Shown here piece by piece: positions 1-8,100 of a stretch of DNA of 64,000 nucleotides (positions are counted from its first letter, which is position 1; each line of letters opens with the position of its first letter). Source of the DNA: Melghiribacillus thermohalophilus (GTDB taxonomy: Bacteria; Bacillota; Bacilli; Bacillales; Alkalibacillaceae). The notes below the pieces were generated by a model. It searched no databases. It worked only from the letters and a program-made list of their open reading frames with translations, and was not told the origin of the DNA. The translations under genes were made by a program, and so were the position numbers. The stretch spans positions 1-64,000 of the forward strand of contig NZ_SMAN01000015.1 in assembly GCF_004342905.1 (NCBI RefSeq), read 5' to 3'.

Positions 1-278
1 CAGCAACCATTTTACTTGAATTTATTACTAATATAAATAAACCAATGCAAATGAAAGAAAAAATATATGACAAAAGATTAATTCTGTTTTTCATTCTTTC
101 CCCCTTTAAAACATTTGCTGATAATTTTACCAAAAACACTAAAATATTGAAATTTATTTACACCCTGCTAAAAATAGCAGGGACACCTTGTTCGAATCAT
201 TTAACGTTTAAGTCAACGGATATGATAACGAGAAAACCGCGTCAAGTCAACGACTCAACGCGGTTCTATAACGTTTAG
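1..278. other. Left-edge intergenic region
   Basis: AT-rich DNA with no supportable gene. It holds two inverted repeats that lie downstream of the minus-strand tRNA: one at 235-265 (AACCGCGT/ACGCGGTT, 8-bp stem, 15-nt loop) and one at 163-182 (CCCTGCTA, AAAA loop, TAGCAGGG). A 77-codon open frame at 45-278 has no ribosome binding site and no recognisable protein character. Confidence 0.6.
163..182 (-). terminator. Possible terminator of the tRNA transcript
   Basis: A perfect 8-bp stem with a 4-base loop (CCCTGCTA/TAGCAGGG). Read on the minus strand it is followed by a T-containing but not T-pure stretch, so it is a weak intrinsic terminator candidate for the tRNA unit. The hairpin at 235-265 is an alternative. 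Confidence 0.35.
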
Positions 279-351
279 TGATTCCGACTGGGCTCGAACC
301 AGCGACCTCCACCCTGTCAAGGTGGCGCTCTCCCAGCTGAGCTACGGAATC
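279..351 (-). tRNA. tRNA-Val (anticodon GAC)
   Basis: A complete cloverleaf reads on the minus strand: acceptor stem GATTCCG/CGGAATC with discriminator A, D-arm TAGCTCAGCTGGGAGAGC, anticodon stem CCACC/GGTGG enclosing loop TTGACAG (anticodon GAC, valine), variable AGGTC and a T-arm with TTCGAGC. The 3' CCA is not encoded; the genomic bases after the discriminator read CTA, so tRNA nucleotidyltransferase must add CCA. Two hairpins downstream may end the transcript. Confidence 0.96.
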
Positions 352-759
352 AAATATGAAAATTTGTTAGTTTCGACATATATAAATATAATGATTTTTG
401 TCGCCAATGTCAACAGTTATTTTTGAAAAAAAGGATACCTCATTATTCATTGTATCATTGATTGATGTAAATAAATAAACAAAAAGATAATTACCGGTGT
501 TTTCAGGTGCAAATGTTCAAAATGGTGAAACCGAGTTGTTATTTGTTCGTCCTAATAGTAAAAGAATGGAATGGGAATCATTTGATGAGGAACAAGAGAG
601 TGCAAGTGTTACGGTATGTGAGTGGGGTTCTCGTCTGATGTTATTTTACGAAAAAGTCTGCATTCATGCTGAATCCAAACCGCCATGGTATAAGGTCTTT
701 TGCTGACAGATGAATGTCACTTCGATATTCGTTAGAATAAAATCGGAGGTGCTGCCCAT
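352..759. other. Intergenic region before the ykkCD-type pair
   Basis: About 400 bases without a convincing gene. A GTG-initiated frame at 497-706 (69 codons) lacks a Shine-Dalgarno sequence and family resemblance. I looked for the conserved core of guanidine-I (ykkC) riboswitches and for guanidine-II/III hairpins and saw none. Confidence 0.5.
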
Positions 760-1101
760 ATGAATGCCAGTTGGATAAAAGTCATCATCGCTGCAGGATT
801 CGAAGTTTTATGGGTGATCGGTTTAAAATATGCATATGATGTCTGGACATGGACCGGGACGATCATTTCCATTTTAATCAGTTTTTATCTGTTGATCATG
901 TCTGGAAGAACACTTCCAGTCGGAACAGTCTATGCTGTTTTTGTCGGATTAGGCACGGCTGGTACTGTCATGTCCGGTATCGTATTTTTTGGGGAGCCGA
1001 TGAAGGTTTCCAAAATAATTTTGATAGCTATATTGCTGGCAGGTGTCATAGGCTTAAAATTTGTCACGAAAGACCATGAAGTCAAAGGAGAACATTCGTG
1101 A
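760..1101 (+). CDS. ykkC: SMR-family exporter subunit, YkkC-like
   Basis: A 113-residue four-helix membrane protein of the small multidrug resistance family. The conserved membrane glutamate is E15 in helix 1 (GFEVLW), followed by [10 protein letters not shown] and GLGTAGT motifs that match B. subtilis YkkC closely. YkkC/YkkD-type pairs work as heterodimers in the inner membrane and belong to the guanidinium-exporting (Gdx) branch, though they were first described as multidrug pumps. ATG start with CGGAGGT nine bases upstream. The stop overlaps the start of the next subunit, so the two are translationally coupled. No guanidine riboswitch was seen upstream, so the physiological substrate here remains open. 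Confidence 0.9.
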   Translation: MNASWIKVIIAAGFEVLWVIGLKYAYDVWTWTGTIISILISFYLLIMSGRTLPVGTVYAVFVGLGTAGTVMSGIVFFGEPMKVSKIILIAILLAGVIGLKFVTKDHEVKGEHS

Positions 1102-1415
1102 TGGCGTGGATTTCACTTGTTATTGCCGGGCTGTTTGAAATGGTGGGTGTAATGATGATCAATCAGTTCCACAAGGATCGCAATTTATGGTCATTTTTAT
1201 TCCTAATATTAGGATTTGGCGCAAGTTTTTTATTTCTCGCCTATGCACTGCGGGTTTTGCCTATGGGATTGGCTTATGCCATCTGGACAGGGATAGGTGC
1301 TGCTGGCGGAGCGATAGCAGGGATGGTGTGTTACGGCGAATCAAAAGACTGGAAACGGATCCTGTTTATCACCATTGTCCTGAGTTCCGTAATAGGATTA
1401 AAACTTGTATCTTAA
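1098..1415 (+). CDS. ykkD: SMR-family exporter subunit, YkkD-like
   Basis: A 105-residue partner of the preceding YkkC-like protein. It has four predicted helices, the conserved E14 in helix 1 (GLFEMVG), the [18 protein letters not shown] segment and a C-terminal GLKLVS tail as in B. subtilis YkkD. The GTG at 1098 overlaps the ykkC stop by four bases and has AAAGGAG seven bases upstream; ATG at 1101 is an alternative start one codon in. Expected to assemble with YkkC as an asymmetric proton-coupled exporter. Confidence 0.9.
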   Translation: MMAWISLVIAGLFEMVGVMMINQFHKDRNLWSFLFLILGFGASFLFLAYALRVLPMGLAYAIWTGIGAAGGAIAGMVCYGESKDWKRILFITIVLSSVIGLKLVS

Positions 1416-1706
1416 GAAATAGGTGTGATTTGACCAAGAAACGGTTTTCCTGTCTATTCATGACTCCAGATATTTGGTATAGTAACTTTAATTACATATA
1501 GAAAAGAGGCTCGCCTTATTGATCAATCTGTTCTCGAAAACTTCCAATCGCTATATGGAAAATACAACCAGGTGTATGTAAATGAAGGTCATTTGCTGAA
1601 GGCTCTCCTAACATTAAATGTGGTGACCGGTTTTTATCAGAGGATGGCAGGCAAATCATTTGAACCTCGAAACGACCCCGCGAGATTGATTACAGGAGGG
1701 ATGATG

Positions 1707-2258
1707 TTGAAAAAAACGGTCATATGGGGATCCAGAGAAGGATTTGGTTCTGAGTATCTGGAATTGACGATTTTCAACAATGAGATAAAAGTGAATAGTA
1801 CAGTGATCTTCTTAGATGATCATTCTCCTTATAAAGTTGATTTTCAAGTCTGGTTAAATCATAACTGGGAAATGAAACAACTGGATGTATCCATCAGTAA
1901 CGGAAAGTCCCTTCGTCTTTCATCTGATGGAAAGGGAAGATGGTTTGATATCAAAGGCCAGGAATTACATGATTTAAGTGGGGCGATTGATATCGATCTA
2001 TCATGTACTCCCTTCACCAATTCTTTGCCAATTAACAGAAAAAAATGGAGACTAGATCAACCACAAGAGTTTGAAATGGTATTTATTTCTGTTCCTGATC
2101 TAGCATTCAGAAAAGTCCATCAAAGCTATGAATGGATTCAGAAAACAGGAGAGAAGCGAAAGTTTTGTTATCGAAGCGATACATATGAAACGGTTTTAGA
2201 GGTTGATTCTTACGGACTAGTAGTGGATTACCCGGAGGTTTTTACACGGATGTATTAA
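1707..2258 (+). CDS. Putative glycolipid-binding domain protein (DUF1089-like)
   Basis: About 183 residues from a TTG start at 1707, chosen because ACAGGAGGG ends at 1700, giving seven bases of spacing; ATGs at 1701 and 1704 sit too close to it. The pattern (early VIWGSREGFGSEYLEL, then a CTPFTNSLPI motif near the middle, a W-rich N-terminal half and a LDQPQEF segment) matches the putative glycolipid-binding family (Pfam PF06475); the biological role of that family is not established. No signal peptide or membrane helix. The same frame stays open upstream to about 1464 without a usual start codon; an extended -10 (TGGTATAGT) lies at 1475-1483. Confidence 0.7.
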   Translation: MKKTVIWGSREGFGSEYLELTIFNNEIKVNSTVIFLDDHSPYKVDFQVWLNHNWEMKQLDVSISNGKSLRLSSDGKGRWFDIKGQELHDLSGAIDIDLSCTPFTNSLPINRKKWRLDQPQEFEMVFISVPDLAFRKVHQSYEWIQKTGEKRKFCYRSDTYETVLEVDSYGLVVDYPEVFTRMY

Positions 2259-2300
2259 CGCTTGACCTGGCCAATTTCAATAAAAAAGAGGTTGTCTGCT

Positions 2301-3119
2301 ATGAAAAAGTATCTGTCAGCAGCATCATTGATCGGACTGGTGTTGACAACATTTTTTTATATCAATCATTCTCTGACGCTCGTCGAATCTCTTCTGTATG
2401 TATCAATGACCGTATATCTGCCTCTCCATTTCATTCTATCAGGCGATAACCATAAAGTGTTTCGACTGATTTTGCTGGCATATCCTCCTGGGGTTTTGGC
2501 AGCCTATTTAGCGCTGGTCAGTTCCAGAATGGCAATCATCTGGCTGATTTTTTGTGTGTTCCTTGCTGCCTACGGAGTATTTCGGTTTTTTACGAGAGGT
2601 GGATATTATGTTGAAGAAACATTAATCGATGTAAGTTATATATATATGGGAATCGGAGGCCTATGGTACGTCGTGTATATGATGGATGGGGAGCTGTTTG
2701 GCTTTTCCGGCCTGGTTGCTCTGTTAACGGCTATTCATTTCCATTATTCCTCATTGTATGTACCGTTGTTTACGGGTCTTTTTGGCCGGATAATCAAAAA
2801 TGAAAGGACTCTTCCTGCCTGGTATCAATGGATGAGTGCAATGATTATGATTTCACCGATCTTGATTGCTGCAGGAATTACCTATTCCAGAATTGCAGAA
2901 GTAATCAGTGTCAGCCTGTTTGTTCTGGCATTACTCGTGTATGGGATCATGAGTTTGATCATTAAAAACTGGTTGATCAACCTTTCATCACTTCTGCTCA
3001 TCTTTTCGATGGTAATGGCGTTTTTGTATGCGATTCGGGTTGTGGATATTCCTTTTATGATCGATGCTCATGGACTGGTAAATGCCATTGGTTTTGTTGG
3101 GCTGGGGATGATAGGATAA
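2301..3119 (+). CDS. yndJ: YndJ family membrane protein, N-terminal part (ends at an in-frame TAA)
   Basis: A 272-residue, very hydrophobic protein with roughly eight membrane helices and a characteristic AIHFHYSSLYVPLFTGLFGR segment, as in the YndJ family (PF14158). The ATG at 2301 is preceded by AAAGAGG. In B. subtilis, as I recall it, YndJ is one protein of about 540 residues that also contains the soluble region encoded here at 3189-3899. The TAA at 3117-3119 is in the same frame as that second ORF, and the 23 codons between them are open and read like family sequence (LFLSPQSHVPISFIPFSKIK). This half is therefore probably the front end of a gene broken by a single stop. The function of YndJ is unknown. 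Confidence 0.8.
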   Translation: MKKYLSAASLIGLVLTTFFYINHSLTLVESLLYVSMTVYLPLHFILSGDNHKVFRLILLAYPPGVLAAYLALVSSRMAIIWLIFCVFLAAYGVFRFFTRGGYYVEETLIDVSYIYMGIGGLWYVVYMMDGELFGFSGLVALLTAIHFHYSSLYVPLFTGLFGRIIKNERTLPAWYQWMSAMIMISPILIAAGITYSRIAEVISVSLFVLALLVYGIMSLIIKNWLINLSSLLLIFSMVMAFLYAIRVVDIPFMIDAHGLVNAIGFVGLGMIG

Positions 3120-3188
3120 CTTTTTCTTTCCCCGCAGTCTCATGTCCCAATTTCGTTCATTCCTTTTTCAAAGATAAAGGGTGACCGG

Positions 3189-3899
3189 GTGATCGGCATC
3201 AATTTCTTTCAACGTCATAACTTTGTTGATCAGCAGACAGAATATCACCCGAAAGGAATGGTGGATACCATGGATGTGTTCAGACGAAACGGTTTTCTGC
3301 CTGAACAGGTTCACCCTTTGATTCGGGGATTCTATGAACGTACTGTAGAGTATGATATGATTGTTTACCCGAAGTGGCATCCGTTCTTTTTGCCAGCTGC
3401 CCGATGGTATAAAAAACTGTCAGCAAAAATTGAGCAAATGAATTTTCCGGTTTTAGAAGATGAGCAGGAAATCGAAGTGGAAAGCCGGATGTTGAAGTTG
3501 AATGATTCCATGGATGGGCGTGAAAACGTTCGGGCCTGGGTGCGAACGGATAAAAAGAAAAACAAAGCCATTTATGCGGCTGCCTATTCGACCCATGAAA
3601 ATAAACGAGGTGAGCGGTACTATAATGTCTTTTTTCCACTGCCATATGGCGGCATGACGAGTATCCTGAGCATAAAAAATCAATTTGGCAATGGGGTGAC
3701 ACTGTTTTCTTTTTCAACTGGAAGAAGGGATGAACACCAGGGAGTATACCTGACAATCAGGAAGCTAACGATCCGGCTCCCTATTAATGAAATCATCAAC
3801 GTATGGGAAGAGGGAGGGATGGTCAAGGCCAGACACGACAGCTGGCTGTTCGGAATTAAGGTCCTGTCCCTTAGGTATGATATTGCACCATCAAAATAA
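3189..3899 (+). CDS. yndJ: YndJ C-terminal soluble region (separated by a nonsense codon)
   Basis: A 236-residue soluble protein with no membrane helices (HPLIRGFYERT near the start, ARHDSWLF near the end). I recognise it as the cytosolic C-terminal part of YndJ. It is in frame with the membrane part at 2301-3119; the combined span would be 532 codons, near the family length. The only apparent start is GTG at 3189, with a weak AAAGGG about seven bases upstream, so independent translation is possible but not convincing. Either the gene is a pseudogene, the stop is read through, or the halves are made separately. Confidence 0.65.
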   Translation: MIGINFFQRHNFVDQQTEYHPKGMVDTMDVFRRNGFLPEQVHPLIRGFYERTVEYDMIVYPKWHPFFLPAARWYKKLSAKIEQMNFPVLEDEQEIEVESRMLKLNDSMDGRENVRAWVRTDKKKNKAIYAAAYSTHENKRGERYYNVFFPLPYGGMTSILSIKNQFGNGVTLFSFSTGRRDEHQGVYLTIRKLTIRLPINEIINVWEEGGMVKARHDSWLFGIKVLSLRYDIAPSK

Positions 3900-3985
3900 G
3901 GAAAGGATGGCAATCGTTCTTCTTGTTTTTGGCACATGGCTCTAACTAAAAGATAGCCGGGTATGGCTTACTATGGAGGTATTTG

Positions 3986-4468
3986 ATGAAAATCAGAAAG
4001 TCTGCACGTGCAATCCTCATGAACGAAAAAAATGAGATCTTGTTGTTCAAATTTATTTTTAAAGATGTCGTAGATGAAAAAATTCTCTGGGTTACCCCGG
4101 GTGGCGGGCTTAAGGATGGGGAGAGTTTTGAAGAAGCTTTAATGAGAGAGTTAGAGGAAGAAACGGGTTTAGCTGATCTAAAGATTGGAGACTGGATCTG
4201 GACGAGAAAAATCGAAATTAAGGGTAAAAGTGGGAAGTTTCTAAGCCATGAACAATATTATGTCGTTCAGATCGGTGAAGTGAGGGATTCGATTTCTCTG
4301 GAAAAAATGACGAATCATGAAAAAGATACGGTAATGGACGTTTCCTGGATGAATGTTGAACAATTAAGGGAAATACCTGAATCTGAACTCGCTCCTCCTG
4401 ATTTGGCGGAACTAATAGAGACACTGATCGCAAATGAAGAACAACATTACCCGATACAAATCCGTTAG
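3986..4468 (+). CDS. Nudix hydrolase
   Basis: A 160-residue single-domain Nudix protein. The full Nudix box is visible around residues 40-62 (G, five residues, E, seven residues, REL, EEETGL), which binds Mg2+ and cleaves nucleoside-diphosphate-linked compounds; the substrate cannot be read from sequence. ATG at 3986 was preferred over TTG at 3983 because GGAGG at 3975-3979 then has six bases of spacing. The gene is single, downstream of yndJ, and is followed by a strong terminator at 4513-4547. Confidence 0.9.
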   Translation: MKIRKSARAILMNEKNEILLFKFIFKDVVDEKILWVTPGGGLKDGESFEEALMRELEEETGLADLKIGDWIWTRKIEIKGKSGKFLSHEQYYVVQIGEVRDSISLEKMTNHEKDTVMDVSWMNVEQLREIPESELAPPDLAELIETLIANEEQHYPIQIR

Positions 4469-4512
4469 TTACTTTTATTGAGTGTTATACATGTATAGCA
4501 TTGTTTAGTCCG

Positions 4513-4547
4513 AATTCCCTCCGGGTTTGCCCGGGGGAATTTTTTTT
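4513..4547 (+). terminator. Intrinsic terminator after the Nudix gene
   Basis: A GC-rich stem (AATTCCCTCCGGG pairing with CCCGGGGGAATT around a TTTG loop, one bulge) followed by eight T residues. It ends the Nudix transcript 45 bases downstream of the stop codon. Confidence 0.9.
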
Positions 4548-4977
4548 GAAAGAAAATCGTATTAGAAGCGTGAGCGTTGTTCAGATGGTCTGGATTATTT
4601 CCATGTACGGGCGTATGTCCCTGGTTGATAGGTGTAGTCTGGAGCTCGGTGAACATCAGGCTTACCTTCAAAAACTTCAAAGGCCATACAGAGATATCCC
4701 AATATATTCCATAAATAAAGATTTTTCGACAGGTGCCAGGGACCGTCAATTTTAGGGCGGGGAGGGAACATTTACCTGACGCGCTAGCCTGATTATTAGG
4801 ATTTTGAAGGTGTGGAAATCCTTGATTTTACAACAGATCGGAGAAATCATTTCACTATGAATACGTAATCTGACAATCTATTAATTTCTAGCAGCACTGG
4901 AAAGCTTTACGTAATGAATCGGGTCAGGGATGATGGTACTTTTTAATAGAGTTTAAATCTATCGGGAGGTTTTTTAT
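4548..4977. other. Intergenic region, possible gene debris
   Basis: About 430 bases with no gene I can support. Overlapping frames in 4551-4755 on both strands are open but show no start signals or recognisable family. The stretch 4717-4742 carries a TTTTCGACAGGTG motif repeated at 5771-5783 and, in part, at 33267-33277. Confidence 0.45.
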
Positions 4978-5562
4978 ATGAAATTGAAAAAAGTCATCCT
5001 TTCCTCGGTTCTTGCACTGGGTACCTTTACTTTCTTCTTTGCCCCTAATGGAAATGCTGCTGGACCGTCCCATGTTGTTCAACGAGGAGATACGTTATGG
5101 AAGATTGGTATAAAATATGGGGTATCGGTTAATGAACTGAAACGTGTCAATCAAAAGACTTCAGACATTATCTATGTAGGAGAAACCCTCAACATTCCTC
5201 AAAACGTAACTGCTTATGAAAAAGATCTATTAGCCAGACTGGTAGAAGCAGAGGCAAAGGGAGAGCCTTATGCAGGAAAAGTGGCTGTGGCAGTTGTTGT
5301 CTTGAATCGGGTAGACAGCCATTTGTTTCCCAATTCCATACGTGATGTCATCTATCAAAAAAATCAATTTACTCCGGTAAAAAATGGAGCAATCAATCAG
5401 CCGGCGAGCTATGAATCGAAAAAAGCAGTGGATGAAGCACTGGCATTTCGTGGGCAGGGAAGCGGATCACTGTATTTTTATAATCCAGTGAAAACTTCCA
5501 ACACCTGGCTCCGTGCTAAAACGGTAACAGTAAAAATAGGGAATCATGTGTTTGCAAAATAA
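4978..5562 (+). CDS. LysM domain cell-wall hydrolase (SleB family)
   Basis: A 194-residue exported protein. Residues 1-28 form a signal peptide (charged KLKK, hydrophobic core, NAA cleavage region). Residues 32-75 are one LysM peptidoglycan-binding repeat (HVVQRGDTLWKIG ... VGETLNIP). Residues 80-194 are the SleB/CwlJ-type hydrolase domain (PF07486), with the conserved acidic LVEAEAKGE motif at 88-96 that supplies the catalytic Glu of SleB-type lytic enzymes. The architecture resembles B. subtilis YkvT and is likely to act on spore cortex or cell wall peptidoglycan. ATG start with GGGAGG about 11 bases upstream; monocistronic, with a terminator at 5596-5647. Confidence 0.9.
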   Translation: MKLKKVILSSVLALGTFTFFFAPNGNAAGPSHVVQRGDTLWKIGIKYGVSVNELKRVNQKTSDIIYVGETLNIPQNVTAYEKDLLARLVEAEAKGEPYAGKVAVAVVVLNRVDSHLFPNSIRDVIYQKNQFTPVKNGAINQPASYESKKAVDEALAFRGQGSGSLYFYNPVKTSNTWLRAKTVTVKIGNHVFAK

Positions 5563-5595
5563 CCGGGTACAGTGATGTTTGATGAAATGCTTGAA

Positions 5596-5647
5596 AGGCC
5601 GTCTCCGTCTCGTATGATGACTCATATGACCACGGGAGGCGGTTTTT
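5596..5647 (+). terminator. Intrinsic terminator after the LysM-SleB gene
   Basis: A long hairpin with arms CCGTCTCCGT and ACGGGAGGCGG (imperfect) and an inner pairing CGTATGATGA/TCATATG, followed by TTTTT. Confidence 0.75.
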
Positions 5648-5808
5648 AGTCATCAGAAAGACATCATGATCTATACCTATTTTTGAGCAAAACGATGAAA
5701 AAATAAAAAATCTTAAAAAACCAAAAACTATGATAAAAATAATATGTTAAAATAGAGCATTGATAAAGAATTTTCGACAGGTGACAGGAGAATGTGAGGA
5801 GGTTAGTT

Positions 5809-6141
5809 ATGGAACAAATAAATTCTGTTGAGCATTTTGATGAAATCATCAAAGGCAGGAAAGGATCGATAGTGAAGTTTTATGCCGACTGGTGTCCGGA
5901 TTGCGTAAGACTGGATCAGTTTATCGGCCCAATTATGGAAGAATTTCATGAACTGGACTGGTACGAGCTCAACCGGGATGATTTTCCTGAGATTGCAGAA
6001 ACATATGATGTGATGGGTATTCCGAGTTTGCTGGTTTTTCAGAATGGTGAAAAAATTGCCCATTTACATAGTGCAAATGCAAAAACACCTCAACAGGTAA
6101 AGGATTTTCTCAGTGGTTTACATTCCCATGTAATCAATTAG
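5809..6141 (+). CDS. Thioredoxin-like protein (CPDC active site)
   Basis: A 110-residue thioredoxin-fold protein with active-site C29-P-D-C32 in WCPDC and the cis-proline motif GIPSLLVF. The CPDC site differs from CGPC of canonical thioredoxin; such short paralogues (YtpP/YusE-like) are common in Bacillaceae and act as cytosolic thiol-disulfide oxidoreductases of uncertain partner. ATG at 5809 was chosen over the upstream GTG at 5794 because that GTG lies inside the Shine-Dalgarno region (AGGAGG, 5797-5802). Confidence 0.85.
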   Translation: MEQINSVEHFDEIIKGRKGSIVKFYADWCPDCVRLDQFIGPIMEEFHELDWYELNRDDFPEIAETYDVMGIPSLLVFQNGEKIAHLHSANAKTPQQVKDFLSGLHSHVIN

Positions 6142-6195
6142 GATTGACCTATTTCGATCAATTTAATTCTTTTTCACCAAAATATGACAAAATTG

Positions 6196-6224
6196 TTGAT
6201 TTTAGAATCAGTCTCAATTAATAT
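6196..6224 (+). promoter_or_regulatory. Candidate sigma-A promoter of the motAB leader
   Basis: TTGATT at 6196-6201, a 17-base spacer and TAATAT at 6219-6224. The predicted start near 6231 lies just upstream of the c-di-GMP-I aptamer. A sigma-D site was not recognised here. Confidence 0.6.
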
Positions 6225-6261
6225 ATAGAAAGAAGCGTGTTTATAAGATCAAAAGGTAAAT

Positions 6262-6358
6262 ATAGGATTGAAAAAGGCAAACCTATCGAAAGGTAGGGAC
6301 GCAAAGCTTCAGATCTAAAGTTCTTAATAGAACCATGATGGCTGGGCTGCCAATCTAC
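6262..6358 (+). promoter_or_regulatory. Cyclic di-GMP-I riboswitch (GEMM-I)
   Basis: The leader shows the conserved class-I c-di-GMP aptamer features: GGCAAACC, a GAAA tetraloop hairpin (CCTATCGAAAGGTAGG), GGGACGCAAAGC (tetraloop receptor), a second hairpin GTTC-TTAATA-GAAC at 6320-6333, and GGCTGGGCTGCC, closed by P1 GATTG/CAATC (6266-6270 with 6351-6355). It precedes motA by about 170 bases and feeds into a terminator at 6364-6390. The segment TTAATAGAA (6324-6332) is complementary to TTCTATTAA (6368-6376) in the terminator, giving an alternative pairing. It should couple stator synthesis to c-di-GMP level; the sign of control cannot be read directly. Confidence 0.95.
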
Positions 6359-6363
6359 GGTTG

Positions 6364-6390
6364 GCTATTCTATTAAGGATAGCTTTTTTT
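6364..6390 (+). terminator. Riboswitch expression-platform terminator
   Basis: Hairpin GCTATTC/GGATAGC (7 bp, one G-T pair) with a TATTAA loop, followed by seven T residues. It sits directly after the c-di-GMP-I aptamer and 135 bases before motA, so it is the likely ligand-controlled attenuator. Confidence 0.9.
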
Positions 6391-6525
6391 AGTTTTTTGA
6401 AAATTCGGACGCTTGATCGGCCCAAACCCTTCGTAACAGTAATGGTGGGCTTGTGATATTTGATAAGGTAGTGAGCATTTTCTTTAAAAAAATACAAAGT
6501 CACTTAAAAGATTGGAGAAATGGTT

Positions 6526-7320
6526 ATGGATAAAACATCACTGATCGGCTTGATATTAGGATTAATTGCCGTTTTTGTAGGTATGGTACTGAAGGGTGTT
6601 GCCATCACCAGTTTAATCAACCCGGCTGCCATTGTAATCATTATTGTAGGTACCATAGGAGCAGTAACCATTGCTTTTCCAACAAATGAAATTAAAAAAG
6701 TTCCTACCCTCTTCAGAGTTATTTTTAAAGAACAGCAGCTTAAAAGCAATGCAGAAATTATTTCGATGTTTTCCACATGGGCCGATCTCGCCCGTAAAGA
6801 AGGGTTGCTGGCCCTGGAGACTAAACTGGATGAAATTCAAGATCCTTTTTTAAAAAATGGAATGACTCTCGCGATCGACGGAAAAGATACGGATTATGTC
6901 CGTGAAGTCTTAACGGAAGAAATCGAGGCTATGGAAGAGCGGCATAGATTAGGTGCATCCATTTTTACTCAGGCAGGTACATATGCTCCTACACTCGGGG
7001 TTCTGGGAGCGGTAGTCGGGTTAATCGCTGCACTGGCAGATATGAGTGATATTGATAAGCTGGGGCATGCCATATCCTCGGCATTTGTGGCGACATTGCT
7101 CGGGATTTTTACCGGATATGTTCTCTGGCACCCTTTTGCAAACAAGCTGAAGCGAAAATCCCAGCAGGAAGTGAAGCAAAGGGAGTTAATGATTGAAGGC
7201 ATTCTTTCTATACTCGAAGGGGAAGCCCCAAGGGAAATTGAAACGAAGCTTTCATCCTATCTACCGGTTGTTGAAAGGCGAAAATTTTTAGAGGAGGGGG
7301 TAGCAGGTGAGGAAACATAA
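6526..7320 (+). CDS. motA: Flagellar motor stator protein MotA
   Basis: A 264-residue inner-membrane stator subunit with four helices and a large cytoplasmic loop. Sequence such as MDKTSLIGLILG, EIKKVPTLFRV and GTYAPTLGVLGAVVGLIAAL matches B. subtilis MotA closely, more than MotP. With MotB it forms the ion channel that drives flagellar rotation. ATG at 6526 gives GGAG eight bases of spacing; the ATG at 6520 is too close to it. It overlaps motB by 14 bases. The c-di-GMP-I riboswitch and terminator upstream imply second-messenger control of stator synthesis. Confidence 0.95.
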   Translation: MDKTSLIGLILGLIAVFVGMVLKGVAITSLINPAAIVIIIVGTIGAVTIAFPTNEIKKVPTLFRVIFKEQQLKSNAEIISMFSTWADLARKEGLLALETKLDEIQDPFLKNGMTLAIDGKDTDYVREVLTEEIEAMEERHRLGASIFTQAGTYAPTLGVLGAVVGLIAALADMSDIDKLGHAISSAFVATLLGIFTGYVLWHPFANKLKRKSQQEVKQRELMIEGILSILEGEAPREIETKLSSYLPVVERRKFLEEGVAGEET

Positions 7321-8053
7321 AAAAAAGGAAAACCCGGAACATATTGATGAGTCCTGGCTCATTCCCTATGCCGATTTACTGACGCTTCTTCTGGCTCTAT
7401 TTATTGTATTATTTTCCATGAGTACCATTAATGCCGATAAATTCTCGAGAATGGCGGAAGTATTTAAAGTGGAATTTGACAGCGGTACAGGTGTGTTTGA
7501 ATATCCAAGTCCCCTTCCGTCTAATCAGATGCTTTCCCCTGATGAAGTGGAGAAGGTCAATAAAGCCAACGAACATGATGATATGGAAGAGCTCCGACAA
7601 ATTCAGGCAAAAATCGAACAATACATTGAAGAAAAAGATATGTCGGACACATTTGAAACTTCTTTATCTGATGAAGGACTTATGCTCACCATTCGAGATA
7701 ATGTATTATTCGATTCAGGAAGCGCAGAACTTCGCGAAGAACATCGAAAAGTAGCCCGTGAAATATCTCATTTGTTGGTGATTAATCCTCCTCGGAATAT
7801 CATTATTAGCGGACATACCGATAACGTTCCGATCAGGACGGTCAATTATTCGTCCAACTGGGAGCTCAGTGTCATGCGTGCTGTGAATTTTATGAAAATC
7901 ATTCTGGAGAATGAGAAGCTGGATCCGAGGTGGTTCAGTGCCAAGGGTTATGGAGAATATCAGCCGATTGCTTCAAATCATACAGAAGAAGGAAGAGCCA
8001 AAAATCGGCGTGTGGAAATTTTGATTTTGCCCAGACAACAAAATGGCCAGTAA
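7307..8053 (+). CDS. motB: Flagellar motor stator protein MotB
   Basis: A 248-residue partner of MotA: basic N-terminus, one membrane helix (about 18-40) carrying the ion-binding aspartate D23 in PYADLLTLL, then a linker and a C-terminal OmpA-like peptidoglycan-binding domain (ISGHTDNVPI; NRRVEILILPR). GTG start inside the motA end, with GGAGGGG upstream. Whether this stator uses H+ or Na+ cannot be settled by eye; alkaliphilic bacilli with a single stator pair can use either. Confidence 0.95.
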   Translation: MRKHKKKENPEHIDESWLIPYADLLTLLLALFIVLFSMSTINADKFSRMAEVFKVEFDSGTGVFEYPSPLPSNQMLSPDEVEKVNKANEHDDMEELRQIQAKIEQYIEEKDMSDTFETSLSDEGLMLTIRDNVLFDSGSAELREEHRKVAREISHLLVINPPRNIIISGHTDNVPIRTVNYSSNWELSVMRAVNFMKIILENEKLDPRWFSAKGYGEYQPIASNHTEEGRAKNRRVEILILPRQQNGQ

Positions 8054-8100
8054 TGTTCTGGAGATAAAAAAATGGATGTTTGAATGGGGGAGAGATGTCT

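Noticed and set aside
45-278. 77-codon frame at the left edge
   Set aside because: No ribosome binding site and no family-like sequence; it runs over tRNA-downstream hairpins.
497-706. 69-codon GTG frame before ykkC
   Set aside because: No Shine-Dalgarno sequence, and the frame ends shortly before the real promoter region of ykkC.
352-759. Guanidine riboswitch upstream of ykkCD
   Set aside because: The conserved core and hairpin pattern of the known classes were not found by eye.
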